A stretch of 64,000 nucleotides of DNA from Jackrogersella multiformis. Lineage: Eukaryota; Ascomycota; Sordariomycetes; Xylariales; Hypoxylaceae. Shown here piece by piece: positions 50,001 to 62,452 of this stretch. Location: assembly GCA_902806575.1 (NCBI GenBank), contig CADCXD010000002.1, forward strand, positions 1,922,001-1,986,000, read 5' to 3'. The position numbers were made by a program, and so were the translations under genes. The notes under the pieces were generated by a model, which saw only the letters and a program-made list of their open reading frames with translations, made no database searches and was not told the origin of the DNA. The first letter of the stretch is position 1; every line of letters begins with the position of its first letter.

Positions 50001-50391
50001 TCTCATAAGATCTAAGCCTTACAAGGGCTATTTCTTAGTAACGCAAACCAAACTCCTTATTAAGTGGGTTTGTTTACTACCAGGTAGGTATGTACATAGC
50101 AAGTAACGAGCTACGAGAAACAGCCTTGCGGGTAATAATAAGACTAACCAAAATCGAGGGTTAGCTTTACGCACGTAATGAAGCGCGATGAAGCTATCGT
50201 CTCGTTAAGGACCAGGTACCCGAGACTTATAAAAGAGCAGCCCGCTGGCGTCTTAATAACTCCGCGGATCCAACAATGCCGGGTGTAAAATCGGAGGCGG
50301 CTACCCCGAGAATAAATGCGCCGGGATGGTAGGATGACAACAACAAAATTTACCGTGGTTCCCGGTTCGCGATGCCGAGATGGTAATTCCG

Positions 50392-50415
50392 ATCATCATC
50401 ATCATCATCATCATC
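50392..50415 (+). repeat. Trinucleotide repeat (ATC)8
   Basis: Eight uninterrupted ATC units in intergenic sequence. Confidence 0.9.
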
Positions 50416-53400
50416 ATGCCGGACATAGCTGTACGGTGGCCGGGTCGGTTTCTATTAACCATACCCCAGAATTGTATGATCCCGTCGTGCAGTACCCCCC
50501 CTGTAGGTCGTCGTCGTGCACGTAATTCATGATATATCATTAAAACAGCGCCAAAACTGCAGCCGACGAGATCCGATCTCTGTGAAACAGCGCCACAGCA
50601 GACGCGACGACGAGACATGCGCTTACCGTCGCTCACGTGGTGTCGTATTCCTCCTTAATGGCGTTTGTGGCGTTTGTGGCGCGACCAAACACCCAACATG
50701 CCCTGAGAAGGAAAAGGCTACCTACCTACCTAGGTAGCTGCCTAGGTAGTTTGCGGTGCCGTATTCCGAGCACGTACATAGGTAGGTACATAGGCTGATA
50801 AACCTGCTGATCTCGAAGAGCATTGTCTTGGAATCTTGTCCGACGAGTTCGTTATCTACACTAGGGTACCTAGGTACCTAGGGTATGCAGAAATCTGCAG
50901 AATACACCCTAACCGTAGTCCAAGGTTGTTACCATAATCTCCGTTCATGGCGGCCGTGCGACTGTCCCCGGACGAACTGCTCCGGAGTCTTCGGTTTCTT
51001 CAGGTGCGGGATGGAATGCTTCGCTATGATTCGCCAGCCTACCGACGCCGCATGGTTTAGGATGCAAAGTTCCGCATGAGATCGTGCAGGTGACCTATGC
51101 GAGACGCGGCCAAGCGTGAGCATGCAGGATTACTACTTTTCTCGTCGCTCGTCTTTCACGTGAGACTCGAGGATTTCATATATAGTTAGGTAGTTTTTAG
51201 GAGCCGTCTCTCCATCATACGATTCTGTTATATATGCCGTATAGTCTGATACCAAGCTCGGTTTCTATACAGAATCAAAATAGCGGTGAATGCGAATCTG
51301 AAGAACCGGACACCCCTTAGCCTTGGCCTTGGTCTTGGTCTTGACCTTGCCTTAGCTCGGAAGACTCGGCTGGCGCTAGCATTTCCTCTGAACGTATAAT
51401 ATCTTCCCGTGTTTTCTGATTCTGCATGTAGGGAAATCCATCTTTATCGGGAACGCCTTATTCCCTTTCCGGGGAAGCCTATGCTTCGTTGTAGGTGGTC
51501 CGAGAAAAGTAGATCTGGGGCAACGAAGGCATGGGGTTAAGCAGCACCCTCGCCTAGTCCATCGGCAGGCAGGCATGACAGCTACAGATTGTATATACAG
51601 GATTATAGAGTTTCCTACTAAACCTCTACGGTGAATATCCAGTCTGATGACGACTTGATTGGTTACCGACAGCAGCTTTCTAAGCTGGAGCAGAGCGGTG
51701 CGTCTGAGGCGCATAGTCGAGCTATGGTTCGAGCTATGAACCTATATGAACGACGGAATAAGTATATCGTGTCATAACCAGAATACCACCAAGTCTGCTT
51801 TATCTTAGGAAAACGTGTAGTTGGTTTATATGATAAATCGCGCCGTATTCGCAATGGCTTTGGGATACGTAAATCGAGCTCGCTTCGTGTCAGGTCACCA
51901 CGCTGTAGTCAAGACAGAGTAGTCACTTGTTATGCAACATTTTACCAAGCTCTGGTCTAGATACCTACCTAAACGCGACCGAAAGACGCGCGGAATATGT
52001 AGAATGTCCTTCCCGTCTATCCGTCCAGCGCCGAGATCCTAATCACATGTTGCCTCCTACAACACGATACGTCTTTGTGCGCATACGTAGGTACGTAGGT
52101 ACCTAGGTAGAGATATCATGTGAGATGTTAGTGAGATGTTATGGACAGCTTCAAATTAACTAGGTATACGATACCAGACTAGCCCCAAGGTTAGCTGATT
52201 GGTGATTTATGAGGTATATCTTCATACTTGGAGGTTCTTGGATATCTGTCGGAGTAGCTCTATAGAGACCAGAAACGATAATTCGACTACGAAAAGGGTG
52301 ATTCTGTCGATATTGGGATATGTGTCTTCGAGAAGGGTCCTTGAGGGGAAATGAGACTGTTTACTTGTCTACCTAGGTAACTAATCAGTCCAACTGCCTA
52401 CGTCGCCGCATTGCTAAGGATTCCATATCAAAACTTAGATATGCATTCATTATATGCTACCTCGTCTCTACGAATACCCTGACGAATATCCCCGCTCGTC
52501 AGAGCAATGTTATGATATGAGGTATCCAACAGATGCAAGTCGCTATAGTCTCTTTAGCCAGTGCTGTCCAATATCCCTTGCTTGGCACTGTATACATAGG
52601 TAGGCAGTGTATCTATTCTCCTTTAGTCCGTCTAGTAATGGTGGTGGCAAAACTTCAATACCTACCTAGGTAGTCAACGTAGCAATCTCCTCAGGGTGAC
52701 CTAGGTGCATGTAATGCGTGTATACCTGCAGACTGCAGTAGTATGGTACCACAATCCTTATGAAGGGTTCGTCGATACATACCTAAGTATGTATATTATG
52801 CCGGCTATATGCCTTGAAAGAATGGTAGCTTGCCTCTATAGCCAACCGCGGACAATAAAGGCTGTTCGCATAAGGTTGGTAGGTGACGATTATAACCAGT
52901 ACAACGATTAAATATACATCCATGGATCTATTTAAACGCCGAATCTCCTCCTATGAAAGACCCTTAGCACCCTTATATCATATACCCGACTTTTGATAAG
53001 ACGAGGATGAAGTTTTAAAAACATGAGAACTATTAATGTAATTTACATACATACGTACTATTTGGGATATATATCTCCGAGGTTGTCGATGGCATGTTTA
53101 TAGAGAGTCGGAAATCCATTAACAAGCACCTATTCCAAAAGTTGACAGCTTATCACATGCTTCTGATTAAATGATGTCGTGAAGTAGAAGTCTGAATACC
53201 TTATTGCGAAGGTGCGGATCATTCTAATGAATGGCACAATGAGTAGATTCCTTTTGATGGTGGTATATGGGAAATCACCGTTCTCGTGTTACAGTATAAG
53301 GTTACAGGTTAGGTCATAGGTCAGGTCATTGTAGCTCACAATCCGAAGTTTATCACTTGAACCTTAATTTACCTGCGTACATGGTTAATGTATATATAAC

Positions 53401-54043
53401 ATATATCATCTTCATTGAAAGCTTAGATAGATGGTCTTATTTGAAACCATCCCAACCAACAAAAGTTCAGATATTCAAGGCAAAGCCCATCCAAGCCCAT
53501 CAAACCACCAAAGAACATCGTGAAGCATCATGCTGGATTCCGGTTACTATGTAGGTACCTATATTATAGAGTATAATAGGGGTACGTATCACACAAAGTC
53601 TACAAACACCTTTCGAAAATTTATCGATATTAAGTTCTGTCTATCCTGAGACAACTACCTAGGTATTTGTAGTCCACAGTCCGCTATAGACTGACGAGTT
53701 AATACATTGATGATACAGAAGAAAGGAAATATCCGAGAGAACCAAACCCGCCGACGCCCCGTCCGTAGCCGAGTCTGCTGACCTCGACTCGACCGTCCTT
53801 TTATTTGCTTGATAGGGACCAGCCCGTCTCGCGCTAACCTGATAGTGGTACAAGAAAGTATACACCTCCCTGATTAATCTACAGCCGTTTTATTAATATC
53901 GTGAGCCTGCTGGTAGGATGTGGTTAGCACTTGAGTACCTAGAGCTATGCCGCAAAGCAGCTTGGGGTGATTTGGCATATCTCGAGCCGTGTTTCGCTCC
54001 CCCCCTCTGTCGACTTACCTAGGCACGCTTCATATCATCCTGT

Positions 54044-54742
54044 TTACCTGCCGATCCAGTAGGTAGGGAGGACGCCCTGTCTCGAGATAGCCTCGGCGAT
54101 CTGCGCGTCGGTCATGCCCTCCTGGCCGTTGATCGCGTACCAGGGCGAGTCGCGGAGCAGGTAGTACGCCTGGCCGATGGGGACGTCGGCGTTGGAAGCC
54201 ACGACGACGCCGGGCTCGTCCGTGCGGATCCGCGCTATCTGCGCCCAGAGGGTGGCGCGCTGGGCGGCGTCGAGCACCCGCGCGAGGTAGAAGACCGGGG
54301 TGTAGGAGCGGTCGGACCGGGCCGTGAACTTGGCGCGGAACGCCGGCGTGCCGTCGTGCGGCCGGAGCTGCTTGCCCCCGAGCGTGAAGTATCCGGCGCA
54401 GTTGCCGCAGGGCTCGCCGCGCCGCAGCAGCATGGCGTCGACGATCGGGTACGACCCCGGCGAGTCGAAGGCTTGGAAGTAGGACAGCAGCATGCCCTCC
54501 TCGGCGTGCGGGTGGTGCCCGCCGTTCCCGGTCCCCGCTATCGCCGTCCAGAGGTCCGCTTCCCCGTCCGCGAAGAGGAGGGAGGCCGATAGGTCGACGT
54601 GGTCTGTGGCGCGCAGGCCGCTCCGGACGAATTGGTACAGCGCGTTCACCAGGCCTAGCTGCGTATAGTTGAGGCGTACCGTCTGGCCGCCGGCGTTCTT
54701 GACGCGGAAGCTGGGGAGCTCGACGAAGATGAACTGAGGCAT
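54044..54742 (-). CDS. Cytidine-deaminase-fold protein, substrate unknown (232 aa)
   Basis: A single GC-rich exon. It shows the deaminase zinc-site pattern H79-A80-E81 (in GHHPHAEEGMLLSYFQ) and P111-C112-x-x-C115 (in RRGEPCGNCAGYF), with 30 residues between. His79, Cys112 and Cys115 would hold zinc and Glu81 would be the proton shuttle. Around them the order fits the fold: helix (27-40), two strands (51-57, 64-69), the HAE helix, a strand (about 101-107), the PCxxC helix, then further strands. No signal peptide or membrane helix is visible, so it may act inside the cell. Length and flanks differ from housekeeping cytidine deaminase and CDD1-type enzymes. Diverse deaminase families of unknown role (nucleic-acid editing, defence, self/non-self conflict) are known in fungi, but I cannot assign one. 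It sits alone beside a long gene desert. Confidence 0.72.
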   Translation of the reverse strand: MPQFIFVELPSFRVKNAGGQTVRLNYTQLGLVNALYQFVRSGLRATDHVDLSASLLFADGEADLWTAIAGTGNGGHHPHAEEGMLLSYFQAFDSPGSYPIVDAMLLRRGEPCGNCAGYFTLGGKQLRPHDGTPAFRAKFTARSDRSYTPVFYLARVLDAAQRATLWAQIARIRTDEPGVVVASNADVPIGQAYYLLRDSPWYAINGQEGMTDAQIAEAISRQGVLPTYWIGR

Positions 54743-57700
54743 CGTGTTAGGTTTTCGGTAGCTGAGGCTATGGTATGATCAGGCTGAGCTGTGGGAAGTT
54801 GCTGAGCGGGAGGACGAGATGTGCGGACCCGAAGCGGTCTGCGCTGGGTTGATATAGGATGTGTTATGGCCTCCGAGTCGACGGGTGTTGACGTAGAGGT
54901 TGGCGATAGATATAGCGAGCTGGTCATCCCATGTTGGATACGCATTCCCGAATTAGGCGGACCCGTCTGTCACGATGAGGATGATTGTCCCGACTGTGGC
55001 ATTCTCTACAGAGCCATTTCCCGCTGCGAGGTAGATCACACCGCGATATATCAGGAACCTTTGGCTGACCCGCATGCGCGAGACTTCGTATGCGACGAAT
55101 AGGATTAGTCGTCCGCTACGGACGAGAAGGTGATTGATAAATTCGCGAGGATGACGGTTTGGGAAAAAGGCTACCTAAAAGGGACCAGCACCTATGCTAT
55201 AGGCTATTCCGGAATGGCGCCCACGCGGTCCCCAGGAAGGGGTCGACAGATCTTCCCGATCTTCGACGGCTCGGTTGGCACGTTACTTAGTGTATGCTCG
55301 AGCTCGTTTTAGCTTCGCGGGACGCCGATTTCCTCTTCTGTAAGCTGACATACATGCCGCGACGTATTGCGAGGTTGGTTCATATTGAGGCTGATAAGGA
55401 GATCGGGAAGACTTGCATGCAAGTCATATAAGCCGTAGGGCTGATGACCCGACAACCTGGTTATAGCTATAGGTTGTCTCATATTCTTACTCTTACTTCT
55501 TACTCTTGGTCTTATTACTCTTACAATTACACTTACGAACGACACGCGCACGCTTACGATATCCCCGTGAAAAACTTGATGCGTAGTTATTTCAGTCGTA
55601 ACTCGACAGCTTTCGAGAGGTAGCCGTGCCGGCCTGGCGCACAGTCGCTCGACCGATCGCGTATTAGCCCTGCTCCAACGTCGGACGCTTGATACTACGT
55701 AGCAGCGACGAGATATCCCAACACGAGGTTATGCAGAGTGGGTACGCGACGACCTCGGTGCCTTTAGATTATGGAATCCACGAATTTTCGGCTCTACCTA
55801 GGTACTCTGTAACCACCCCAGGTTCTGATTATTTGATCCACGGCTCGGCCCCAGGCGGATGGCGCAACCGTACCTATACCGATATATGGTTCGTCGACGA
55901 CGGGGTTTCGAATTGAACCCGACACCATCGCATAATCTCGACGTGACGGCAAGCTCGGCAATGCAGAGTACCTGGCATATAACCCGTCTCGTGTCTAATT
56001 TTGGGTAGGCAGGCCGTTTTCGACGAGCTATCCTTCTTGGCCGCTTCCTGTTCGGCAAGCCCTCGCGGGCAAGAGATCTGCGACTAGGTTAGCGGGTATG
56101 CGTGGAGGTCGACGATCCGAGTTGGGGGAATCCCGTGAACCATTCGGAATCGTGTTCCTAGATTAGCAACCAAGGAGGGCCGGGGGGACGACTGCGAGGT
56201 ATTCTCCGTAAACGGCTTGCATGGACCCTAGCATACCTGAACGGCGCATGTCGTCTAAGAACCTTATATTCGTCGTTCTTGGGGGCCTCCACTCCCGTCC
56301 TGACTACGGGGACTAAGGGGAGGCTAACGTTGACGTCACGAGGTCTCTATTTTTACGGTAGGTCGAGACTCTTTGCTACCTAGGTACCTAGGTAGGTAGT
56401 GTTCCTTTAACTTTACCGGGTAGGCATCGTGTAGGTCAGTTAGATTTGTTCGACGAGCTAGGCTGAAAGCAGATCGCCGGGGACCCATGAAGCCCCAGCG
56501 AGGTGAGGCCTCGCGCTTAGATCATCATCTCAATCTCGAAGAGCTATAAGCCAATCGATGGCATAGATCCGTACGTCGCAAGGCTCGTTTATGGGGTCCT
56601 TCGTATTATGAGTTAGCTTCAGCCCCAGCCCCGATATCAGCCTCAATCTCGTTTTTTTTATTAGCTAAAACCGCCTAGGTATACGGTCGGCCGTCTCGTC
56701 TTTTGATTGGTCGGCGCCCGAGCTCGATCTACGCCGTCCTCCCAATTGGCCAATTTGATTGGCTCCAGCGTCGACCAGCCTGCATCCTGCATCCCCCCTT
56801 ACCTGTTCTGGCAAAGCCGCCTCTAGGGTATGCCGTATTAGTCGACTAGAGCCGAACGACTTCGTAACTCTCACCTCTTAGTCTTGTCATGTTTATTTTA
56901 TTCCTATCTCGTCGGCTCCTCACCGTAATCATCATTATCATCATCATGCTCGCTGAGTCATCGACCGAGCTTTGCGGTTGCTTGCTCGACGGCAACCCCT
57001 CGTCGCGCGCATTGATTCGTGTCCGATGTATAATGTATACCTAAGGAGGTAATTACCTAGGTAGGTAGCTGGTAGGCCTCCGACGACACCGGACCAGACG
57101 TCCTCATGTCGAGTTGAGATTTATCACGCCCAGCACGACTCGACCGTGGTCTTCTGAGGTACACGCTGTATTCGGGTTATCCCCGTGATTATAGCCGACG
57201 TGCGCCTGTTGTTGGCGTCATAGAGCTTCGTCGGAGCCAATTCGGTTCCCTGGGAAGACCCCAAGGTACCACGAGGACGGCGGAGACGGTTCGACGCGGA
57301 AGACAGCGCCGTAGGAATATCCCCCGTCGCGGGCGCTTGGTTGGCCTATTAGGCGTGTTATCCCTTTTTCGAAGCGGCGCAAGGGGCAGGCCAGTCTTAT
57401 TTTGATATGCTCGTCCCCCGGCGATATTATCAGTATGCGGAAGCGAGTGGGATCGATAATGTCCCCATCTACGTCGGTTAGTTTCTAATGGCGCCATGTA
57501 GCCTACCGAACTCATCCATGTGCCCACCTGAACAAAGGGAAAAAAAAAGGGATACGAGTCTCCTATTCGTTCTAAGGGATATGAGAGATTCGTAATTTAG
57601 AACAGCATATACTCCACACGGCTAGGTACGTACTGCCTATTAGTACATTTCGGGTTGAGAAGGTGGTACATAAACTCCTTTTCCTAATAAAATGCCGACA

Positions 57701-57946
57701 TGCCCTCAGATTAGATACCGTCCAAAACCATAGCGGCGTAGCTTCTGTATAATCTAAACAGCAACGTGGGGTTAATAGGATATTCGAAGCAGAGAAGCTT
57801 AGCCATCAGCGCGCGTCAAGTCTCCCAGATATGTCCGATTCGCAAAGCTTGCTTGCCGTCGGGGAATCTTGGAAGTGAACAAGAAAACTAGGTCGTATGA
57901 GACGCCTTCGCCGCTGCTGTCGCGGCCGCCCCAAACTCGTACTTTC
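54743..57946. other. Intergenic; possible remnant frame and CCAAT cluster, no firm gene
   Basis: A plus-strand frame at 54869-55102 (78 aa, with C-H and DDCPDC) continues in the same frame past two stops (TAG at 55100 and again a few codons on) to 55312, so it may be a decayed gene or chance. A cluster of CCAAT boxes lies at about 56704-56762. Other frames have no recognisable content. Confidence 0.4.
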
Positions 57947-59391
57947 TCACACCGTCATCCCGACCCGTGGTATCGCTTTGCCGTCTGGTGAATACTCGAC
58001 GGTATACTGCACCGTCTTGTGGATTTGGAGTGCCTTGTCATCCTGCAGCACCATCTCCTCCGAGGTGGAATCACCCCTGCGGAAGCTCGGTGGATTCGTG
58101 CCGACCTGGCCGGTCTTGCTGGCGTTGATACGCGTCCACTTGCCCTCCTCGGGCTTCGAGTAATTTCTGCTGCTGTTGCACAGGTACGATTTTGAGAAGC
58201 TGCCGCCGGCGTAGGTGGTGCTCTTGTTAGAACGTTCGCGGGAGTTGGAATAATAGGCAGGCATCAGCTTGGGGAACCACTTGACGATCAGCGGGCGAAT
58301 CTGCGGAAGGCAGGCGCACACGATAGCCACGTTCATCTCGATGATAGTCCACATGGTCGAGGCTATGTCGTAGGTTGGATCCGACGTCGTGGCTTGCATG
58401 TCGATGGTCGTGACTCTCAGACAAGAAGTGATGACCACGCTATCGCCTATCGTCAGCAACACAGCTTATATTTATAAAAAATAATAAAAAATAAAAATAA
58501 AAATAAACATATTCGAGAGCCGAGAAAGATTCTTACAAGACACCGAGAGCGAAGACCATGACCAGCGCGACCTTCTGGACCTTGGGAACTTGCAAGGCGT
58601 AGACGAGGGGCATCGGAAGGGTAAGAATGATGATGTCGGTGGCGATGGAGAAGCCGGCGTTGGCAAGCCAGAAATGGCCGTTATCGATGCAGGTACCCTT
58701 GATGGATTTGTCGAAGGCCTTGGTGATAGGGGTACACTGAAATATAGTAGCCGTGACTGATGCTATGCAATACATGACAACGCTCGTCAGTATGAAGCGG
58801 CACCCCCACCTGAGCCATCTGGTATTGCCGAAGATCCTCATATACAGCAGCAAGATGGACGCCTTGGTGAGATTGATGCAGGCCTTGTAAGTCACCTGGC
58901 ATAAGTAGAAGTACTGCGACCGGCGTATATATGATTAGCGAGGCTGGTCTACCTGTAGTTGGTGGTTGTGGTGGCAGTGGTTGTGGCAGTACTGGTGGCA
59001 GCTGAAAACATGCATACCTTGAAAGCCTGGTACTTGCTATCTGCTGGTATGGTGGCGAGATGTCTACCGTAACCGTAGTGACAAGCAGCGAGCATGATCC
59101 CGCCCGACGCCAGAGAAAAGCCCTTGTGTTTGTATCGTTAGTTCGTGTACTTTCTCTTTCCGCTATGTTCGGATGTGTCTAGAGTTGGGATCGACTTACG
59201 AGGGATACTAAGATGGTATAATCGTCAGGGCCGAGTTTGCCCCCGTTGCCCATCCGTGACCAGATCCTTGTGCCGACGATGACGGGGCAGATAGCCAGGA
59301 AAACGGCTACAGGGACGTAAATCATCTCGGAATTACTCTCATGGTATTTTGGATCGTCCGTCAACGGACTGACTGCTGAAAGGTTCGACAT
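57947..59391 (-). CDS. Rhodopsin-domain 7-TM integral membrane protein, PTH11/SAT4-like (four exons, 388 aa)
   Basis: Minus-strand exons 59200-59391, 59018-59122, 58537-58913 and 57947-58439 (1167 nt in frame). Introns of 77, 104 and 97 bp with donors GTAAGT, GTATGC and GTAAGA; CTAAC or CTAAT branch sites are visible in the first two. Seven hydrophobic helices are spread over about residues 20-290. Family blocks of the fungal rhodopsin domain (PF20684) are clear: GPDDYTIL near 55-62, GYGRHLATIP, YFYLCQVTYKACINLTKASILLLYMRIF, GTCIDNGHFWLANAGFSIATDI, LPMPLVYALQVPKVQK and TMWTIIEMNVAIVCACLPQIRPLI. The roughly 100-residue Ser/Lys-rich tail is cytosolic. Such proteins lack the retinal Lys and are thought to be surface receptors or sensors; ligand unknown. 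Exon 4 must start at 58439 (TT|C), because the earlier AG gives a stop. Confidence 0.88.
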
Positions 59392-62300
59392 GTGGGCAAA
59401 TTACGCGAGTAGCTACGACTCTTATTAAATCATGAAACGAGTAAGAGTTCGAGGATGCCGAGTTATATCGATTTGCCGGTTGGGTACTTGGGGTGGTCTT
59501 GGGACCTCGGAGAGGATTAAAGAAGTATAGTAGAAGACGAAGATGAAGAAAATAAGAATAATGATGATGAGTTTGGGTGATGATTAGCTTAAACTTCCTT
59601 CGGTAAAGGTATGATAATATCGATAGTCACTGCCCGATATATCTTCTGCCAGCAAACTTGGGAAACTGGTGTGATGTTGATGCTGATGTTGATGCTGATG
59701 CCGACTACCTCAGATAAGTACTAGGTATGACAAAACCTTCATTAAGTCGTTTCTCGGCGTAGGTCAACGTTCTTTCCAGGGCAGCAGATCGATCTACAGC
59801 CAAAGATTTAGCGACAGCGACAGATTTAGCAGAAGCAACCCTCTTAAGCCGAGTACTCTAGGAAGGTAAGATAACGAACGCTCTTGCTCCATGGACTATG
59901 GACCATGACTCCTTCTCGAGGGGAGGCGTATAATAGTTATACGCGCGTGCTTCACCACAGAAACCGTCGAATGTACAACCGCCATTAATTAGGTACTTCC
60001 AACTTATTTCCTGTTGGTGCACGGAGAGAACATTTGAGCGAGGGAGTAGAGAGGAGAGAGGAGGGAGGCCAGCCACGACGAAGATCTTTGCGAGTTACCA
60101 ATGAAAATGAAATCGTGGCTAGGTAGTAACAACATATTTCATTATAGAGATGTAGAGAAATCACTAGGTAAGTAGGTAGTTAATGTTAGCCTTCTCTATA
60201 ATACCTAACTAACCCGTACCTAGGTATTAATGGAAGAGAGAAATACCTGCAAGGTAGAGCTGGCTGTGTTTAGTCAGAAGAGATATGTTGACTCAGTCCC
60301 TCCCTTTCTATCTAGCCCCCTTCCACTTCCCCCTTCTACATAGCTGAGACAATCGCCAGTAACATGTGGAACATGGCCACTGGTAGTCATTTTATTCGTG
60401 TCACATCCGGCTCATCTCAACCGTCCTGACGGGCTAACTTAGAGATTGCTAAACTTCGAGAAGCGTATCCTGATTCATATTCGTTGTATCGAATAAGGAT
60501 TGATTCAAACACGGTCTATGACTTCCTGATAGACGACCAACTCTCTGTTACCAGAAAACCCGAGCTAACCCAACGAGTTGATCCAACATCCTGGCCTCAG
60601 GAGTATAGCGCTAGACTGCCTAGGCGTCGAGTCGAGCCGAGTCGGGAGGACATAGCACACAGATAGAATCTCGGATAGGATTATTTCAAGATGGAAAATC
60701 TCAATTCGAAGAAGCTTGAACCTCCCCGTCGTTAAATTGTGTGGCGAGCTGCCACGGACGACTATTGGTGAGACAAGTTCGGAAAAGTGAGACAGACTCG
60801 CAAGGGCATGGACGGTGCGCCCTCTCGGCAATGGCGTCGCACATATCAACGCCAGGTCGGCTTTATGTCCCCGAGATGGATTGAATCTTGTGATATTGCT
60901 TCTCCGCGCATATTCTCAGCTAGAGTCTGATTTCTGCAGGACGGTGGTGGCTTGCTTCATAATAAAATTCTTATTCGGGGGTTTCGATGGATTGATAGTA
61001 ATCCAAACTATACTCAATAATGTGTACAGCATGGGTTTAGTATGGCGGATGGTCAATCTACGTTTCTAGAAAATAAGGGAATGGGTATACTGTTTGTCGT
61101 TTCTAGCGAGAGAATGACGCATTGCTTTTCCTTTTTTCGACTATTACGAGGAGTAACTTCTAACTAGGTACCTAGGTAAACACCTAGACTTTATCATATA
61201 CAAGCACATGGGTTACGTATTCCGCCATCTTACCCATTAGGCTTATCTCGTATATGTATGCGGGCGTCAACTGATACCTATTCGTCGCCGTACAATCTTA
61301 TAAGTTAGTAACGTTAGCAGCGTACGAGGTATGCGTGCGTCGTGTTACTTTATGCTGGATGCTGTGATATCTTACTCTTGAACGCCATAAACCCCACGAA
61401 TCACATGTGTGGATGTCACCCCACGCTGACTATGTACCTATCTCTAGGTATGCACCTTTTATCTACCCTTTTTTCCTAGTAGGCAGGGTAGGTAGGAGGT
61501 AGGTACACAGATTCTGATCGTGGATGGTGGTAGGTTACATGTAGATACATAAACCCAGATGGGATGGACCCATTGACATTCCACCCATACAAGCTCGACC
61601 TCGACGCTTACCTACAGCATGTCTCCGAGGTCTTGGAAAAGATAAAATTGACGAATCTCCATCTCGGAGGCCGACGGTGGCGTCGGGATATAGTCTAGTC
61701 TAGATGATGACGGCAGACGAGCTCTGCGCATTCTTAGCTACGGCGGTGGTGTGTCCCATCCCCTATCCCCTATCCCCTATCCTAGGATGGATCCAATTGC
61801 CGGGGCATCGCCGTTCTTGTGTCCCAGCAATGTCTCGGAACATATGGACACCATGAGACGAACTATCTCGCGATCTAACTACAAGATGTAAAAAGACCGA
61901 GAGGTTAGATGGTTAGCGAGAATGCCTACTTGGGTATATGCTGTACTGTATACCTACCTAGAAGGTAGCCTGTGCATAGCTTATAGTGGATGGCAATATT
62001 GGAGCCGACCTCTCCATTTCAGGATAAGATGTCCTTATTCTCAGGTACGCGTCGAAATCGAAACCTTCCCGGGGCGTAGGTACGAAATTCAGTTTAATTC
62101 AATTCAATTCAATTCGGCTGACTTCGAACCTAGATAAGATGAAATAAAACAAAATAATATAAAATAAATTTTGTTCTTATCAACTCTAGAAAGCCCACTG
62201 CGACCAGGGTTATCTAGGATCGCCGTCTCCCGTCTCATCTTGACACCCCCGCCGTCAACGATCTTCCTTCCGATCTTCGTCGGTGTCACCCCTGTCTCTC

Positions 62301-62452
62301 TCTTTCCCTTACCACTTACCCCAATCACATCCATCCTGCCGTGTTAACCCAGAACCGCGGGTGGTCTTCCATCCCAATTCGATCTTTCAATTTTGATCTC
62401 CGTCTACCTATACCGCTTGCCGTAGGTACTAGACTAAATCGAATCTTCGGAT
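59392..62452. other. Intergenic between the rhodopsin-like and MFS genes, no supported gene
   Basis: Mostly AT-leaning sequence with a few CCTAGGTA motifs (about 61155, 60220), a short GATGTTGATGCT repeat near 59671-59703 and (AATTC)4 at 62096-62115. The last 300 bp before 62453 are pyrimidine-rich and probably the MFS promoter. Confidence 0.45.

Larger units (their letters stand above)
40081..54043. other. About 14 kb without a recognisable gene, dense in CCTAGGTA palindromes
   Basis: No frame shows family motifs, good codon structure or joinable exons. Runs of TAGGTACC/CCTAGGTA occur every few hundred bases (for example 40338-40360, 41650-41683, 42281-42310, 43500-43527, 46251-46326, 49719-49790, 50718-50750, 50867-50885). 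Simple repeats: (CCCGTAT)4 at 44020-44047 and (ATC)8 at 50392-50415. A tRNA-like fragment lies near 47.84-47.93 kb. Confidence 0.5.
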
